From a bacterium BMS3Bbin14 (GTDB taxonomy: Bacteria > Desulfobacterota > Desulfobulbia > Desulfobulbales > Desulfobulbaceae), in NCBI GenBank assembly GCA_002897615.1, contig BDTX01000026.1:1-47781 (forward strand): a DNA stretch of 47,781 nucleotides, read 5' to 3'. Both the position numbers and the translations under genes were made by a program. The notes under the pieces were generated by a model, which did no database searches, was not told the DNA's origin, and saw only the letters and a program-made list of their open reading frames with translations. Positions 17,671 through 25,904 of this stretch are shown in pieces (position 1 is the stretch's first letter; each line of letters starts with the position of its first letter).

Positions 17671-19164
17671 ATGAGCGCCCAGCAGTTTCCGCTTCAGGGA
17701 CATGGACAACCGATTTCACGGCGGCAACCGGCAATGAAAAACGGCGGCCGCCGATCGGACAAACCGCAGCACGAGTGCGGCATCTTTGGCATTTTCGGCC
17801 ACGAGGATGCCGCCAAACTGACCTACTTCGGCCTGTACGCCCTGCAGCACCGGGGCCAGGAGAGCGCCGGCATCGTGGTCGCCGACGGCAGCCGGGTCCA
17901 CATCCACAAGGACATGGGGCTGGTTTCCGAGGTCTTCAGCGAGCAGACCCTGCAACGGCTTAAAGGCCACCTGGCAATGGGTCACGTCCGCTACTCCACC
18001 ACCGGCGACTCCAACATCATCAATACCCAGCCTTTCCTGGTTACCCACCAGGGGACCCCGCTGGCCGTCGCCCATAACGGCAACCTGGTCAACTCCGTTG
18101 ACCTGCGCCGGCATCTTGAAGACAAGGGGGCGATTTTCCAGACCACCATGGACAGCGAGATCGTGGTCCACCTGATGGCCCGGACCCTGCACCTGGGCCT
18201 GGCCAAAGCGGTCAAGGAAACCTTTGCCTGCATTCGCGGCGCCTACTCTCTCCTGCTGATGACGGGCGACACCCTGATCGCGGTGCGCGACCCCAACGGT
18301 TTCCGGCCCCTCTGCCTCGGCCGGATGGACAACGGCGCCCTTATCGTGGCCTCGGAGACCTGCGCCCTGGACCTGGTGGAGGCCGAATATATCCGCGAGG
18401 TGGAACCGGGCGAGGTGCTGATCATCAACAAGGACGGGATTGAATCCATTTTCCCCTGGCCGCAGCAACGCAAAAGCTTCTGCATCTTCGAGCAGGTCTA
18501 TTTCGCCCGGCCCGACAGCGACATCTTCGGGATCAACGTCTATGCGGCGCGCAAGCGCATGGGGCAGATCCTGGCCAGGGAGGCGAAAATAGACGGCGAC
18601 TTCGTCATGCCCTTTCCCGACTCCGGCAACTATGCGGCGATCGGCGTTTCCCAGGAATCCGGCATCCCGCTGGAGATGGGCATGATCCGTAATCATTACG
18701 TGGGCCGCACCTTTATTCAGCCTACCCAGTCCATGCGTGATTTTTCCGTCCGGGTGAAGCTCAATCCGGTGCGCTCGCTGTTAAAGGGCAAGCGGGTCAT
18801 TATTGTCGAGGATTCCATTATCCGCGGCACCACCGGCCGCAGCCGGGTCCGGTCGCTGCGCAATGCCGGGGCCAAAGAGGTGCACATGCTCGTCAGCTGT
18901 CCGCCCACCTGCCATCCATGCTACTATGGCATCGATTTTCCGTCGAATAACGAGTTGATAGCCGGCAAGCAATCCGTTGACGGAATCCGTGAACACCTGG
19001 GGCTCGACTCGCTGACCTACCTGAGCCTGGAAGGGTTGGTCGAGGCGACCGGCCTGGCCAGGGACTCCTTCTGCCTGGCCTGTTTCACCGGCAAGTATCC
19101 CATCAAACCCGATCTCTCTTTCAAAAAGAATGCCCTGGGCTGTTGCGCCTTTAACGGGGTGTAG
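17671..19164 (+). CDS. purF: Amidophosphoribosyltransferase (glutamine PRPP amidotransferase)
   Basis: I choose ATG 17671 (497 aa); ATG 17734 is an alternative, and the open frame upstream to 17545 runs through element A. PurF catalyses the first committed step of purine synthesis. The nucleophile Cys (about residue 36 in HECGIFGIFG) is preceded by a propeptide removed on maturation. The glutaminase domain shows LQHRGQESAGI and GHVRYSTTGDSN. The PRPP loop is VIIVEDSIIRGTTGRS. Cysteines in SFCIFEQ, SCPPTCHPC and DSFCLACF fit the [4Fe-4S] form typified by Bacillus. A minimal element A and a strong hairpin occupy the leader. Confidence 0.96.
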   Translation: MSAQQFPLQGHGQPISRRQPAMKNGGRRSDKPQHECGIFGIFGHEDAAKLTYFGLYALQHRGQESAGIVVADGSRVHIHKDMGLVSEVFSEQTLQRLKGHLAMGHVRYSTTGDSNIINTQPFLVTHQGTPLAVAHNGNLVNSVDLRRHLEDKGAIFQTTMDSEIVVHLMARTLHLGLAKAVKETFACIRGAYSLLLMTGDTLIAVRDPNGFRPLCLGRMDNGALIVASETCALDLVEAEYIREVEPGEVLIINKDGIESIFPWPQQRKSFCIFEQVYFARPDSDIFGINVYAARKRMGQILAREAKIDGDFVMPFPDSGNYAAIGVSQESGIPLEMGMIRNHYVGRTFIQPTQSMRDFSVRVKLNPVRSLLKGKRVIIVEDSIIRGTTGRSRVRSLRNAGAKEVHMLVSCPPTCHPCYYGIDFPSNNELIAGKQSVDGIREHLGLDSLTYLSLEGLVEATGLARDSFCLACFTGKYPIKPDLSFKKNALGCCAFNGV

Positions 19165-19221
19165 CGAAGTTTTCGCCGTCTTTTTTTCGACAGACGCACT
19201 GTTTCGTGCTACCTTTAGTTA

Positions 19222-19422
19222 ATGAGAGAGATTATTATAGACACCTACCTGTGCAGCGGCTGCGGGACCTGCGTGGAACTCTGTCCCGAGGTCTTTCGCC
19301 TCGGCGAGATGACGGGCAAGGCCGAACTGGTTACCGTTGATCCGCAGATCACCGAGGCGGTGTACGAGGCGGCGGCATACTGTCCGGAAAAATGTATTGA
19401 ATTCTCCCCGCCCGGCCCCTGA
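19222..19422 (+). CDS. Small [4Fe-4S] ferredoxin
   Basis: The 66-residue protein has CSGCGTCVELCPE near the N-terminus (CxxCxxCxxxCP) and YCPEKCIEF near the end. This matches monocluster ferredoxins of sulfate reducers, in which one C-terminal Cys completes the cluster and two others can form a disulfide. It acts as a soluble low-potential electron carrier. It lies 57 bp after purF on the same strand and may be co-transcribed. A truncated element A starts 8 bp after its stop. Confidence 0.92.
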   Translation: MREIIIDTYLCSGCGTCVELCPEVFRLGEMTGKAELVTVDPQITEAVYEAAAYCPEKCIEFSPPGP

Positions 19423-19429
19423 ATTCCCG

Positions 19430-19501
19430 GTTTGTTGGAAAATAATGCAATAAATTCCACATGTTGCCTGGAATATCACCTCAAGCCGTCACGGATTCAG
19501 G
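19430..19501 (+). repeat. Element A copy 6 (right third)
   Basis: It runs from GTTTGTTGGAAAATAATGC to CGTCACGGATTCAGG, matching the right part of copy 3. It is followed within 5 bases by copy 7. Confidence 0.85.
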
Positions 19502-19505
19502 GTTG

Positions 19506-19724
19506 CCTGAATCCGTGAGCGTTCGAGAACGGTGCAGCTGCAAGGCGGCAACGATGTTGATTATCCTGGTGCGATATCAACGAGTTGTCAACGCGGCAGA
19601 TGTGCCGTTATCGGGCGCCCCGGAGGGCGGCGCGGTGCAGAATATAAAATGCATTTATTTATCAATAATGCAATAAATTCCACATGTTGCCTGGAATATC
19701 ACCTCGAGCCGTCACGGATTCAGG
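19506..19724 (+). mobile_element. Element A copy 7 (near full length)
   Basis: It is bounded by CCTGAATCCGTGAGCGTTCG and GTCACGGATTCAGG, with a short deletion after the left end. The start codon of the next gene directly follows its last base. Confidence 0.9.
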
Positions 19725-20327
19725 ATGCTGACTCTTGCCTCTTTATGGATTGCCTGGTGCGTCCAGCACAGCCTGCTCATCAGCAGTCACGCGCACAAAA
19801 CGGCCCGGACCCTGCTTGGTCGATATTTCGGCTTATACCGCCTGGGCTACGTCCTGTTCAGCGTCGTCACCCTGGTGCCGCTTCTCTACTACCAGTACTC
19901 CCTGCCGCAGCACGTCATTTTCGCCTGGCACGGCCCCTGGCGGCTGCTGCAGGCCGGTCTGCTTATTTACGCCGCGGTTCTTTTCTACCTCGGTTCCCGG
20001 GTCTACGATATGGGCTACTTTTTAGGCATCTCTCAATGGCGGCAGTACCGCCGGACCGAAGCGCCGGCGCCGCTGCCGTTTCACTGTGACGGCATCCTCG
20101 GTTATGTCCGCCATCCCTGGTATAGCGGCGGCATTGCCTTCCTCTGGGGGGCCGGCCCCAGCAGCGATGTTTCCCTGCTCGGCAAGGTGATCCTCTCCGC
20201 CTATCTTGTGATCGGCACCTTCCTGGAAGAAAAACGATTAAAAAAAGAGCTGGGCGCCCCCTACATCGCCTACTGCCGGACCGTCCCCATGTTCATCCCC
20301 CGGAAAAGAAAAAGCCGCGGAGCATGA
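19725..20327 (+). CDS. Isoprenylcysteine carboxyl methyltransferase / NnrU-like membrane protein
   Basis: The 200-residue protein has about four to five hydrophobic segments. Its C-terminal signature GYVRHPWYSGGI is followed by FLEEKRLKKELGAPYIAY, as in ICMT, PEMT and related membrane methyltransferases. The substrate in bacteria without prenylated proteins is not known. The ATG directly abuts the last base of element A copy 7, with no separate ribosome site, so the native upstream region may have been displaced. The last ~15 codons are duplicated at 21706-21750 beyond the toxin-antitoxin genes. Confidence 0.8.
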   Translation: MLTLASLWIAWCVQHSLLISSHAHKTARTLLGRYFGLYRLGYVLFSVVTLVPLLYYQYSLPQHVIFAWHGPWRLLQAGLLIYAAVLFYLGSRVYDMGYFLGISQWRQYRRTEAPAPLPFHCDGILGYVRHPWYSGGIAFLWGAGPSSDVSLLGKVILSAYLVIGTFLEEKRLKKELGAPYIAYCRTVPMFIPRKRKSRGA

Positions 20328-20455
20328 ATCTTCAACCCTCACCCCGGCCCTCTCCCATTCTTGGGAGAGGGTAAGATTTTATCCCCAGCCGCATCCAGGT
20401 AGACAGCCGGCTTTTATCCCCTCTCCGAAGCCTGGTAGGTGATCAGCTTTAATCC

Positions 20456-20709
20456 CTCACTCAAGCATAGATGATGGTCATCTCTCCATCCCCTCACTCA
20501 AGCATAGATGATGGTCATCTCCCCATCCCCTCACTCAAGCATAGATGATGGTCATCTCTCCATCCCCTCACTCAAGCATAGATGATGGTCATCTCTCCAT
20601 CCCCTCACTCAAGCATAGATGATGGTCATCTCTCCATCCCCTCTCCCAAGCATAGATGATGGTCATCTCCCCCATCCCCTCTCTCAAAAATGGAGGATGG
20701 TTATCTCTT
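20456..20709. repeat. 37-bp tandem repeat, about 6.5 units
   Basis: Units begin at 20456, 20493, 20530, 20567, 20604 and 20641, starting CTCACTCAAGCATAGATGAT and containing GGTCATCTCTCCATCCC. A diverged unit starts near 20679. There are no unique spacers, so this is a simple tandem array and not CRISPR. Confidence 0.95.
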
Positions 20710-20837
20710 CCCTGGATTCGTTAGCGGGCGGACCGCAGTCCGGCGCGGTGAAGAGTATAAAAAGCATTTATTCGTCAATAATGCAATAAATTCCACATGT
20801 TGACTGGAATATTACCTCAAGCCGTCACGGATTCAGG
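20710..20837 (+). mobile_element. Element A copy 8 with target-site duplication
   Basis: The insert starts CCCTGGATTCG and ends GTCACGGATTCAGG. TCTT stands immediately on each side (20706-20709 and 20838-20841). The paralogous segment at 22011-22030 reads straight through with a single TCTT (22017-22020), so it is the empty site. The copy has an internal deletion. Confidence 0.92.
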
Positions 20838-20930
20838 TCTTTATCCCCTCTCCCAAGCCTGGGAGAGGGTTAGGGTGAGGGTTGACAACGGAGCGCTTAA
20901 GAGCCACTTTGTTTTTTGTCATTTTCCAGG

Positions 20931-20959
20931 TTGATCTCAAGCCTGAAGTGTATTACTAT
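20931..20959 (+). promoter_or_regulatory. Probable promoter of the VapBC-like operon
   Basis: TTGATC at 20931-20936 and TACTAT at 20954-20959 have a 17-base spacer and lie 33 bases before the antitoxin ATG. Such operons are usually autorepressed by the antitoxin complex, but no operator is obvious. Confidence 0.5.
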
Positions 20960-20991
20960 TTTTAATAAAAAGGTAATACGGAGGTGCTGCT

Positions 20992-21222
20992 ATGGCGGTT
21001 ACAACACTCACTCTGAAAGGGCAGGTCGTTATCCCGGCCTCGCTCAGGAAAAAAATGAAAATTCACCAAGGTACACGGCTGAAGGTGGAAGAAAAAAATG
21101 GCAAGATCATCATGGAGCCGTTGCCGGATGATCTGGTCTCTTCCGGCCGTGGTTTATTGAAATCAAAGGGCAGGGTGTTGCAGGCCCTGTTGCAGGATCG
21201 TGCAGATGAAGGGCAGCGATGA
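20992..21222 (+). CDS. AbrB/MazE-fold antitoxin (VapB-like)
   Basis: The 76-residue protein has the swapped-hairpin AbrB/SpoVT fold: TLTLKGQVVIPASLRKKMKI, then GTRLKVEEKNGKIIMEP. The C-terminal tail should wrap the toxin. A strong GGAGG lies seven bases before the ATG. The stop overlaps the toxin start (ATGA). It likely neutralises the PIN-domain RNase and represses its own promoter. Confidence 0.9.
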   Translation: MAVTTLTLKGQVVIPASLRKKMKIHQGTRLKVEEKNGKIIMEPLPDDLVSSGRGLLKSKGRVLQALLQDRADEGQR

Positions 21223-21620
21223 AACGGTATGTCTTTGACAGTTACGCCCTCCTGGCCTTTCTGGAAGACGAAAAGGGAGCAGACCTTGTTGAAAAGGCAT
21301 TGCGGGAAGTGGTGGCGAACAAAGCCAGGGGGTTCCTGAGTGTTATTAACTGGGGTGAAATTTATTACAGCATAATGCGAGAGCGGGGGCAGGGTGAAGC
21401 AGAGGTTGTCTTGACCCATGTCGCCGGTTATCCCCTTGAATTGGTCGATGTCGATCTTAATCTCACCAAGGTTGCCGCTCGCCTGAAAGGCAGATATCGC
21501 ATTGCCTATGCCGACTGTTTTGCTGCTGCTTTGGCGAAAAAGAATAAGGCCGTCGTTCTCACCGGTGATCCTGAGTTTAAGTTACTTGAAAATGAAGTAG
21601 AGGTGAAGTGGCTTACATGA
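21219..21620 (+). CDS. PIN-domain toxin (VapC-like RNase)
   Basis: The 133-residue protein has the PIN acidic residues: VFDSYALLAFLEDEKG (first Asp), INWGEIYY (Glu), YADCFAAALA (Asp) and LTGDPEFK (Asp). VapC toxins cleave tRNA or rRNA when freed from the antitoxin; the specific target cannot be read. The pair sits between two copies of a duplicated repeat segment, consistent with acquisition as a module. The 85 bp after its stop hold no feature I recognise. Confidence 0.9.
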   Translation: MKRYVFDSYALLAFLEDEKGADLVEKALREVVANKARGFLSVINWGEIYYSIMRERGQGEAEVVLTHVAGYPLELVDVDLNLTKVAARLKGRYRIAYADCFAAALAKKNKAVVLTGDPEFKLLENEVEVKWLT

Positions 21621-21705
21621 ACTGCTCTGCTGCCAAAAAAAGTGCTTCTATGCCAAACTCAGCTTGACGAACGACGTTATCCCCGCCTGCGAGGGAATGC
21701 CGGAG

Positions 21706-22060
21706 CGTCCCCATGCTCATCCCCTGGAAAAGAGAAAGCCGCGGAGCATGAATCTTCAACCCTCACCCCGGCCCTCTCCCATTCTTGGGAGAGGGTGAGA
21801 TTTTATCCCCAGCCGCATCCAGGTAGACAGCCGGTTTTTATCCCCTCCCCGAAGCCTGGTAGATGGTCATCTCTCCATCCCCCCACTTAAGCATAGATGA
21901 TGGACATCTCCCCATCCCCTCATTCAAGCAGATGATGGTTATCTCTCCATCCCCTCTCCCAGCATAGATGATGGTCATCCCCTCATCCCCTATCTCAAGA
22001 ATGGAGGATGGTTATCTCTTTATCCCCTCTCCCAAGCCTGGGAGAGGGTTAGGGTGAGGG
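21706..22060. repeat. Segmental duplication, copy 2
   Basis: It repeats the last ~45 bases of the methyltransferase gene, the CCCTCACCCCGGCCCTCTCC hairpin block, a degenerate 37-bp array (about 21860-22010) and the GGGTTAGGGTGAGGG end. It lacks the element-A insertion. After it, TGACAAAATCC occurs about 2.5 times in tandem (22068-22098). Confidence 0.88.
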
Positions 22061-22182
22061 CTGAAAATTGACAAAATCCTGACAAAATCCTGACAAAAGC
22101 TTCATGCGGGGAGAATAAAATTACTATCAGTCTGCAAAGTAGAAAATAGAAAAAAATAACCGGGAAAAGCCGAACAAAGTAA

Positions 22183-22212
22183 TTGACATCCTCCACCCTG
22201 TACCAATATAGT
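22183..22212 (+). promoter_or_regulatory. Promoter upstream of the CapD-like gene
   Basis: A consensus TTGACA at 22183-22188 and TATAGT at 22207-22212 have an 18-base spacer. The start codon is about 175 bases further on, so the transcript should have a long leader. No riboswitch fold is recognised in that leader. Confidence 0.65.
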
Positions 22213-22388
22213 AAAATTTAATTATCTTAAATAAATTATCGGGGTTACAAGATATTATGATTACATCTTTGTCATACTTGATTTTCTCTGGTGCCCGGCC
22301 TCAAGCTCATAAAGAATTTGACCTCATCCCGGAATTCAATCCATCCGGTAACTGATTCTTTCCATCACCTGCCCCTGTAAATTAAGCC

Positions 22389-24431
22389 GTGCTGACTCTC
22401 CTTCGCCATAAACTCGCAGACCAGGTGATCCTGTTCAGAAGCCTGGCCCGCAATCCCAGGTTCTGGCTGGTCATATCTACGGATATCCTCTTGTTGATAT
22501 TGGCGCATTACCTGGCCTTTGTCATCCGCTTTGCCGATACCCTCCAGGGGCATGAACTCGTTCCCTTCTCATCCCTGATGATCTTGATGATCACTGTAAA
22601 AATCCCGGTGTTTTATGCGGTGGGCCTGTACCGCGGGATGTGGCGTTATACAAGTTACAGCGACGTTATCAATATTCTCAAAGGCACGATCAGCGCGGCT
22701 GCCATCGTCATTCTGATCCTGCTGTATGTAAATCGTTTCCAGGGGTATTCACGCTCTATTTTTATCCTTGATACCCTGCTCACTTTTATACTGATTACTG
22801 GTCACCGGGTCGCTATCCGTTATTTTTATAACAGCGTCCACGGCTCCCGAAAACTGGGCTCCGACAAGCTCCCTCCCCGCAGGAAAAACCTGCTCCTGGT
22901 CGGCGCCGGCTCCTCGGCGGAAAAAGTGTTGCGAGAGATTCAGGACAACCGGGACCTGCCTTACATCGCCGTGGGGCTTGTTGATGATGATCCAGGTAAA
23001 ACCGGTTTGAAGATCCACGGCATCCCCGTGGTCGGCCTGGTCGACGACCTGGAAGAGCATGTCCGCCGCACCCGGGCGGAGGAAATCCTGATTGCGATCT
23101 CCTCAATAACCGGGTCCGACATGCAGCGCATTGTCAATTTCTGCCAGGAGACCGGGATTCCCTTCAAGGTCCTGCCCGGCATCGGCGAGATCATTAACGG
23201 CAAGGTCTCCATGAAATCCATGCGCGACATCTCCTATGCCGACCTCCTGGGCAGAGAGGAAGTCAGGCTGGAGCAGGATAAAATCGGCAGCTATCTCAGC
23301 GATCAAATCATACTTGTTACCGGCGCAGGCGGTTCTATCGGCTCTGAACTGTGCCGCCAGATTCTGCGTTTTTCGCCAAAGCTGATGATTCTCTTTGATG
23401 CGGGCGAAGAAAATTTATACTCTATCCAGATGGAACTGCAGCACGAACATAACTACCGCAGCGTTGTCCCGGTACTCGGCAAGGTCCAGGACCAGGGATT
23501 GCTGGAACTGGTTTTTCAACGGTACAAACCGTCCGTGGTGTTCCATGCCGCAGCATACAAACATGTGCCCCTGGTTGAGAACAATCCCTGGCAGGCCATA
23601 AATAACAATGTCTTTGCCGCCCAGCTCCTGATAGAGACCTCCATTATCCACGGCGTACACCGGTTTGTGCTGGTCTCAACCGACAAGGCCGTCCGGCCGG
23701 CCAATGTGATGGGCGCTTCGAAACGGTTGACAGAGCTGCTGATGCTGGCCTATGGCAAGGACAACTGGGACGGCAGCTTCTGCCCGGCCCGCGCACGATT
23801 AGGATTAGACCAGGCTGTCGGCCATCTCCGGTTCTGCGGAGAAATGTCCCCGACCCACGACACGATTTTCATGGCGGTCCGCTTTGGTAACGTGCTCGGC
23901 TCCTCCGGTTCGGTCATCCCGCTTTTCAAACGGCAGATAGAAAAGGGCGGCCCGGTCACGGTTACCCATCCGGACATCACCCGATATTTCATGTCCATTG
24001 AAGAGGCGGCCCAGCTCATCCTCCAGGCAGGGGCCATGGGGGAGGGCGGAGAAATCTTTATCCTGAAAATGGGCGAACCTATTAAAATCGCTCAATTGGC
24101 CAGGGACCTGATCAGGCTTGCCGGCCGTGAACCGGACACGGAAATAAAGATCAAATTCATCGGCCTGCGGGAAGGTGAAAAACTCTACGAAGAACTGATT
24201 ACCGAAGGCGAAGGCATTGTCGAAACCAACCACGAGAAGATCATGGTCCTGCGGGGTAATGGTAAGACCTGTGCCAAGATCTACCAGGGCCTTGAACGGC
24301 TCCAGCAAAAAACCAAGGCCCATGACGGTCAGGGTATCAAGGATGCCCTGCAGCAAATGATTCCCGAATACACCCCGGATTACAAAGCAGCGTCGATCAA
24401 AGGAAGGCGCCCGGTTACAAAGGCTGCCTGA
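22389..24431 (+). CDS. CapD/FlaA1-like nucleoside-diphosphate-sugar 4,6-dehydratase, membrane-bound
   Basis: The 680-residue protein (GTG start, weak ribosome site) has four N-terminal membrane helices between about 27 and 143. A CoA-binding-like Rossmann domain follows (NLLLVGAGSSAEK, ~167). The catalytic SDR domain has ILVTGAGGSIGSELC at ~307, HAAAYKHVPLVE and STDKAVRPANVMGASKR at ~428. Met replaces the usual Tyr, as in the FlaA1/WbpM group. It should convert UDP-GlcNAc-type sugars to 4-keto-6-deoxy intermediates for surface polysaccharide. An unusual ~30-residue segment (about 460-490, rich in Cys and Arg) interrupts the loop before IFMAVRFGNVLGSSGSV. No glycosyltransferases are nearby on this side. 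Confidence 0.9.
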   Translation: MLTLLRHKLADQVILFRSLARNPRFWLVISTDILLLILAHYLAFVIRFADTLQGHELVPFSSLMILMITVKIPVFYAVGLYRGMWRYTSYSDVINILKGTISAAAIVILILLYVNRFQGYSRSIFILDTLLTFILITGHRVAIRYFYNSVHGSRKLGSDKLPPRRKNLLLVGAGSSAEKVLREIQDNRDLPYIAVGLVDDDPGKTGLKIHGIPVVGLVDDLEEHVRRTRAEEILIAISSITGSDMQRIVNFCQETGIPFKVLPGIGEIINGKVSMKSMRDISYADLLGREEVRLEQDKIGSYLSDQIILVTGAGGSIGSELCRQILRFSPKLMILFDAGEENLYSIQMELQHEHNYRSVVPVLGKVQDQGLLELVFQRYKPSVVFHAAAYKHVPLVENNPWQAINNNVFAAQLLIETSIIHGVHRFVLVSTDKAVRPANVMGASKRLTELLMLAYGKDNWDGSFCPARARLGLDQAVGHLRFCGEMSPTHDTIFMAVRFGNVLGSSGSVIPLFKRQIEKGGPVTVTHPDITRYFMSIEEAAQLILQAGAMGEGGEIFILKMGEPIKIAQLARDLIRLAGREPDTEIKIKFIGLREGEKLYEELITEGEGIVETNHEKIMVLRGNGKTCAKIYQGLERLQQKTKAHDGQGIKDALQQMIPEYTPDYKAASIKGRRPVTKAA

Positions 24432-24454
24432 ACATTTTTCTGAATTCGTCACGT

Positions 24455-25030
24455 ATGCAAGGAAATAGTATTGTGAGTGTAATAACCCCCGCGCCCGGCA
24501 ACCTTATGACAAATTATTCTTCTCCAGAAAAAAACTGGTTCGCCATCCGCACCAAGCCGCACCAGGAAGAAAAGGCACATTTCCAGTATCTGCGGCAGGG
24601 GTTTGAGGTCTATCTCCCCCGGATTCGCCGGGTGCGCAGTCACGCCCGGCAGAGAAAAGAAGTGCTGCGCCCTTTTTTCCCGGGTTATCTCTTCCTGCAC
24701 CTGGCCCCGGAGGAGCGGAACTGGCCCACCATCGCCGCCACCATCGGCGCCCTGGCACCGGTGCGTTTCGGTGACCTCTACCCGCCGGTGCCGGACGAGG
24801 TGATCGAGGAACTCAAGAACCAGGAAGACCAGTCCGGGGCACTGCCGGCGACCATCGAACTATGCCACCTCAACGTCGGCGATATTGTCCAGGTAGCCAG
24901 GGGAAGCAGGGCAGGGGTTATCGGCACCCTCAAGCAGATCGTGGATAAGGACCGGGTCCTGGTCCTGCTGGAGTTGCTCAAGCGCGAAATTCCGGTCGTG
25001 GTCCCGGCCACCGCCGTTCAGCCGGCGTGA
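24455..25030 (+). CDS. NusG/RfaH-type transcription antitermination factor
   Basis: The 191-residue frame contains an NGN domain (WFAIRTKPHQEEKA, then LRPFFPGYLFLHL) and a KOW domain (LNVGDIVQVARGSRAGVIG). It resembles RfaH/UpxY-type paralogues, which help RNA polymerase read long polysaccharide operons. Position directly after a CapD-like gene supports that role. The start is uncertain: ATG 24455, GTG 24473 (preceded by AAGGA) and ATG 24506 are all possible, with the domain beginning around residue 26 of the longest form. Its 3' end overlaps the opposing DUF218 gene by 13 bp. Confidence 0.85.
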   Translation: MQGNSIVSVITPAPGNLMTNYSSPEKNWFAIRTKPHQEEKAHFQYLRQGFEVYLPRIRRVRSHARQRKEVLRPFFPGYLFLHLAPEERNWPTIAATIGALAPVRFGDLYPPVPDEVIEELKNQEDQSGALPATIELCHLNVGDIVQVARGSRAGVIGTLKQIVDKDRVLVLLELLKREIPVVVPATAVQPA

Positions 25031-25731
25031 TAAGAATGGTGAATGGTGGGGTCAGGTCTTGAAATATCACATTTAGAGTGTCCATGACCTCTGTACCCAT
25101 AAAACATTTCATGTAACTCCCTCCCATACCACCGTTTAACCCAAACCACCCATGCCGGGTTATGCTTGAGCCCGAAGATACCATGAGCTACCCAATAGTA
25201 TGGAATTTTAGGGAGTTCCGTCAACACAAAGACCCGGCTGCGGCGATTGTTCCACCAGAATCCTTGGGCCCACTTCGGTTCTGTTGAGATATAGGAGAAG
25301 TGTACAGGAACATTTTTATAAACATGCGTAAATGTCCATTTAACACGGTATAAATGAAAAGGATCACTTACAATCAGCGCAGATTTAATATGTAAGTCAA
25401 TAATTTTCTGTTTTAAAAACAGGGCTTCTTCATAGGTGCTGGAGGCATTCTTTTCAGGCCTGACCAGGGCGCTTTTATTGATCTTTTTATTAATCAGGTC
25501 CTTATACGTTTTATCGGTAGTTGTCATAATTTTATCTGCAAACCCCTGAGACAACAGGGAGATAGACTTTTTCAGCCGTGCATCACCTGACAAGCATATA
25601 ATAGCATCGGCAGAATGCGGAGCTTCATCAAGTGACAGCCAGTGGCCAATGTTCAAATAGCCTACCCAGCCAAGAATAAAAAACATAGCCAGGACAGCTA
25701 CGCTGAAGAAAATTATTGTTTTGAACCGCAT
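25018..25731 (-). CDS. DUF218/YdcF-like envelope protein
   Basis: The 237-residue protein has one N-terminal membrane helix (residues ~5-25) and a DUF218 domain. The domain shows HSADAIICLSGDARLKKSI, a central ASSTYEEALFLKQKI and SALIVSDPFHLYRVK. Relatives (SanA, YdcF, ElyC) affect envelope or polysaccharide assembly, but the reaction is unknown. The gene is visibly more AT-rich than its neighbours, which hints at a different origin. It converges with the NusG-type gene. Element B lies 20 bp upstream of its start. Confidence 0.82.
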   Translation of the reverse strand: MRFKTIIFFSVAVLAMFFILGWVGYLNIGHWLSLDEAPHSADAIICLSGDARLKKSISLLSQGFADKIMTTTDKTYKDLINKKINKSALVRPEKNASSTYEEALFLKQKIIDLHIKSALIVSDPFHLYRVKWTFTHVYKNVPVHFSYISTEPKWAQGFWWNNRRSRVFVLTELPKIPYYWVAHGIFGLKHNPAWVVWVKRWYGRELHEMFYGYRGHGHSKCDISRPDPTIHHSYHAG

Positions 25732-25751
25732 AGATATCTCGCACGCATTTT

Positions 25752-25903
25752 GTAACCGTTCACCAGAGGCAATAAACTACCCTCAACTCGTAACTGTAAC
25801 CGTTCAGATGTGCCCCGGATTCGTTCGTTTCGCCCTCCGAGGTGTACTCCCTGTACCTGAGGAGGGCGAAACGGACAAAGATGGGGTGCAGGTGAACGGT
25901 TAC
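25752..25903 (+). repeat. Element B copy 1, 152-bp inverted-repeat element
   Basis: It is bounded by GTAACCGTTCACC and GGTGAACGGTTAC. Inside, GTTTCGCCCTCCGAGG and GAGGAGGGCGAAAC form a second hairpin. A second copy in opposite orientation occurs at 46619-46771. No transposase is associated. Confidence 0.92.
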
Positions 25904-25904
25904 G

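Larger units (their letters stand above)
20282..20881. repeat. Segmental duplication, copy 1
   Basis: It begins inside the end of the methyltransferase gene and runs through CCCTCACCCCGGCCCTCTCC, a 37-bp tandem array and an element-A insertion to GGGTTAGGGTGAGGG. The same order recurs at 21706-22060 with a shorter array and no element A. The two copies flank the VapBC-like pair. Confidence 0.88.

Noticed and set aside
19532..20089. Frame beginning in element A copy 7
   Set aside because: It overlaps the ICMT-like gene in another frame and its first third is repeat sequence; the frame used has the RHPWYSGG signature.
20456..20709. CRISPR array
   Set aside because: The 37-bp units abut each other with no variable spacers, and no cas genes are present.
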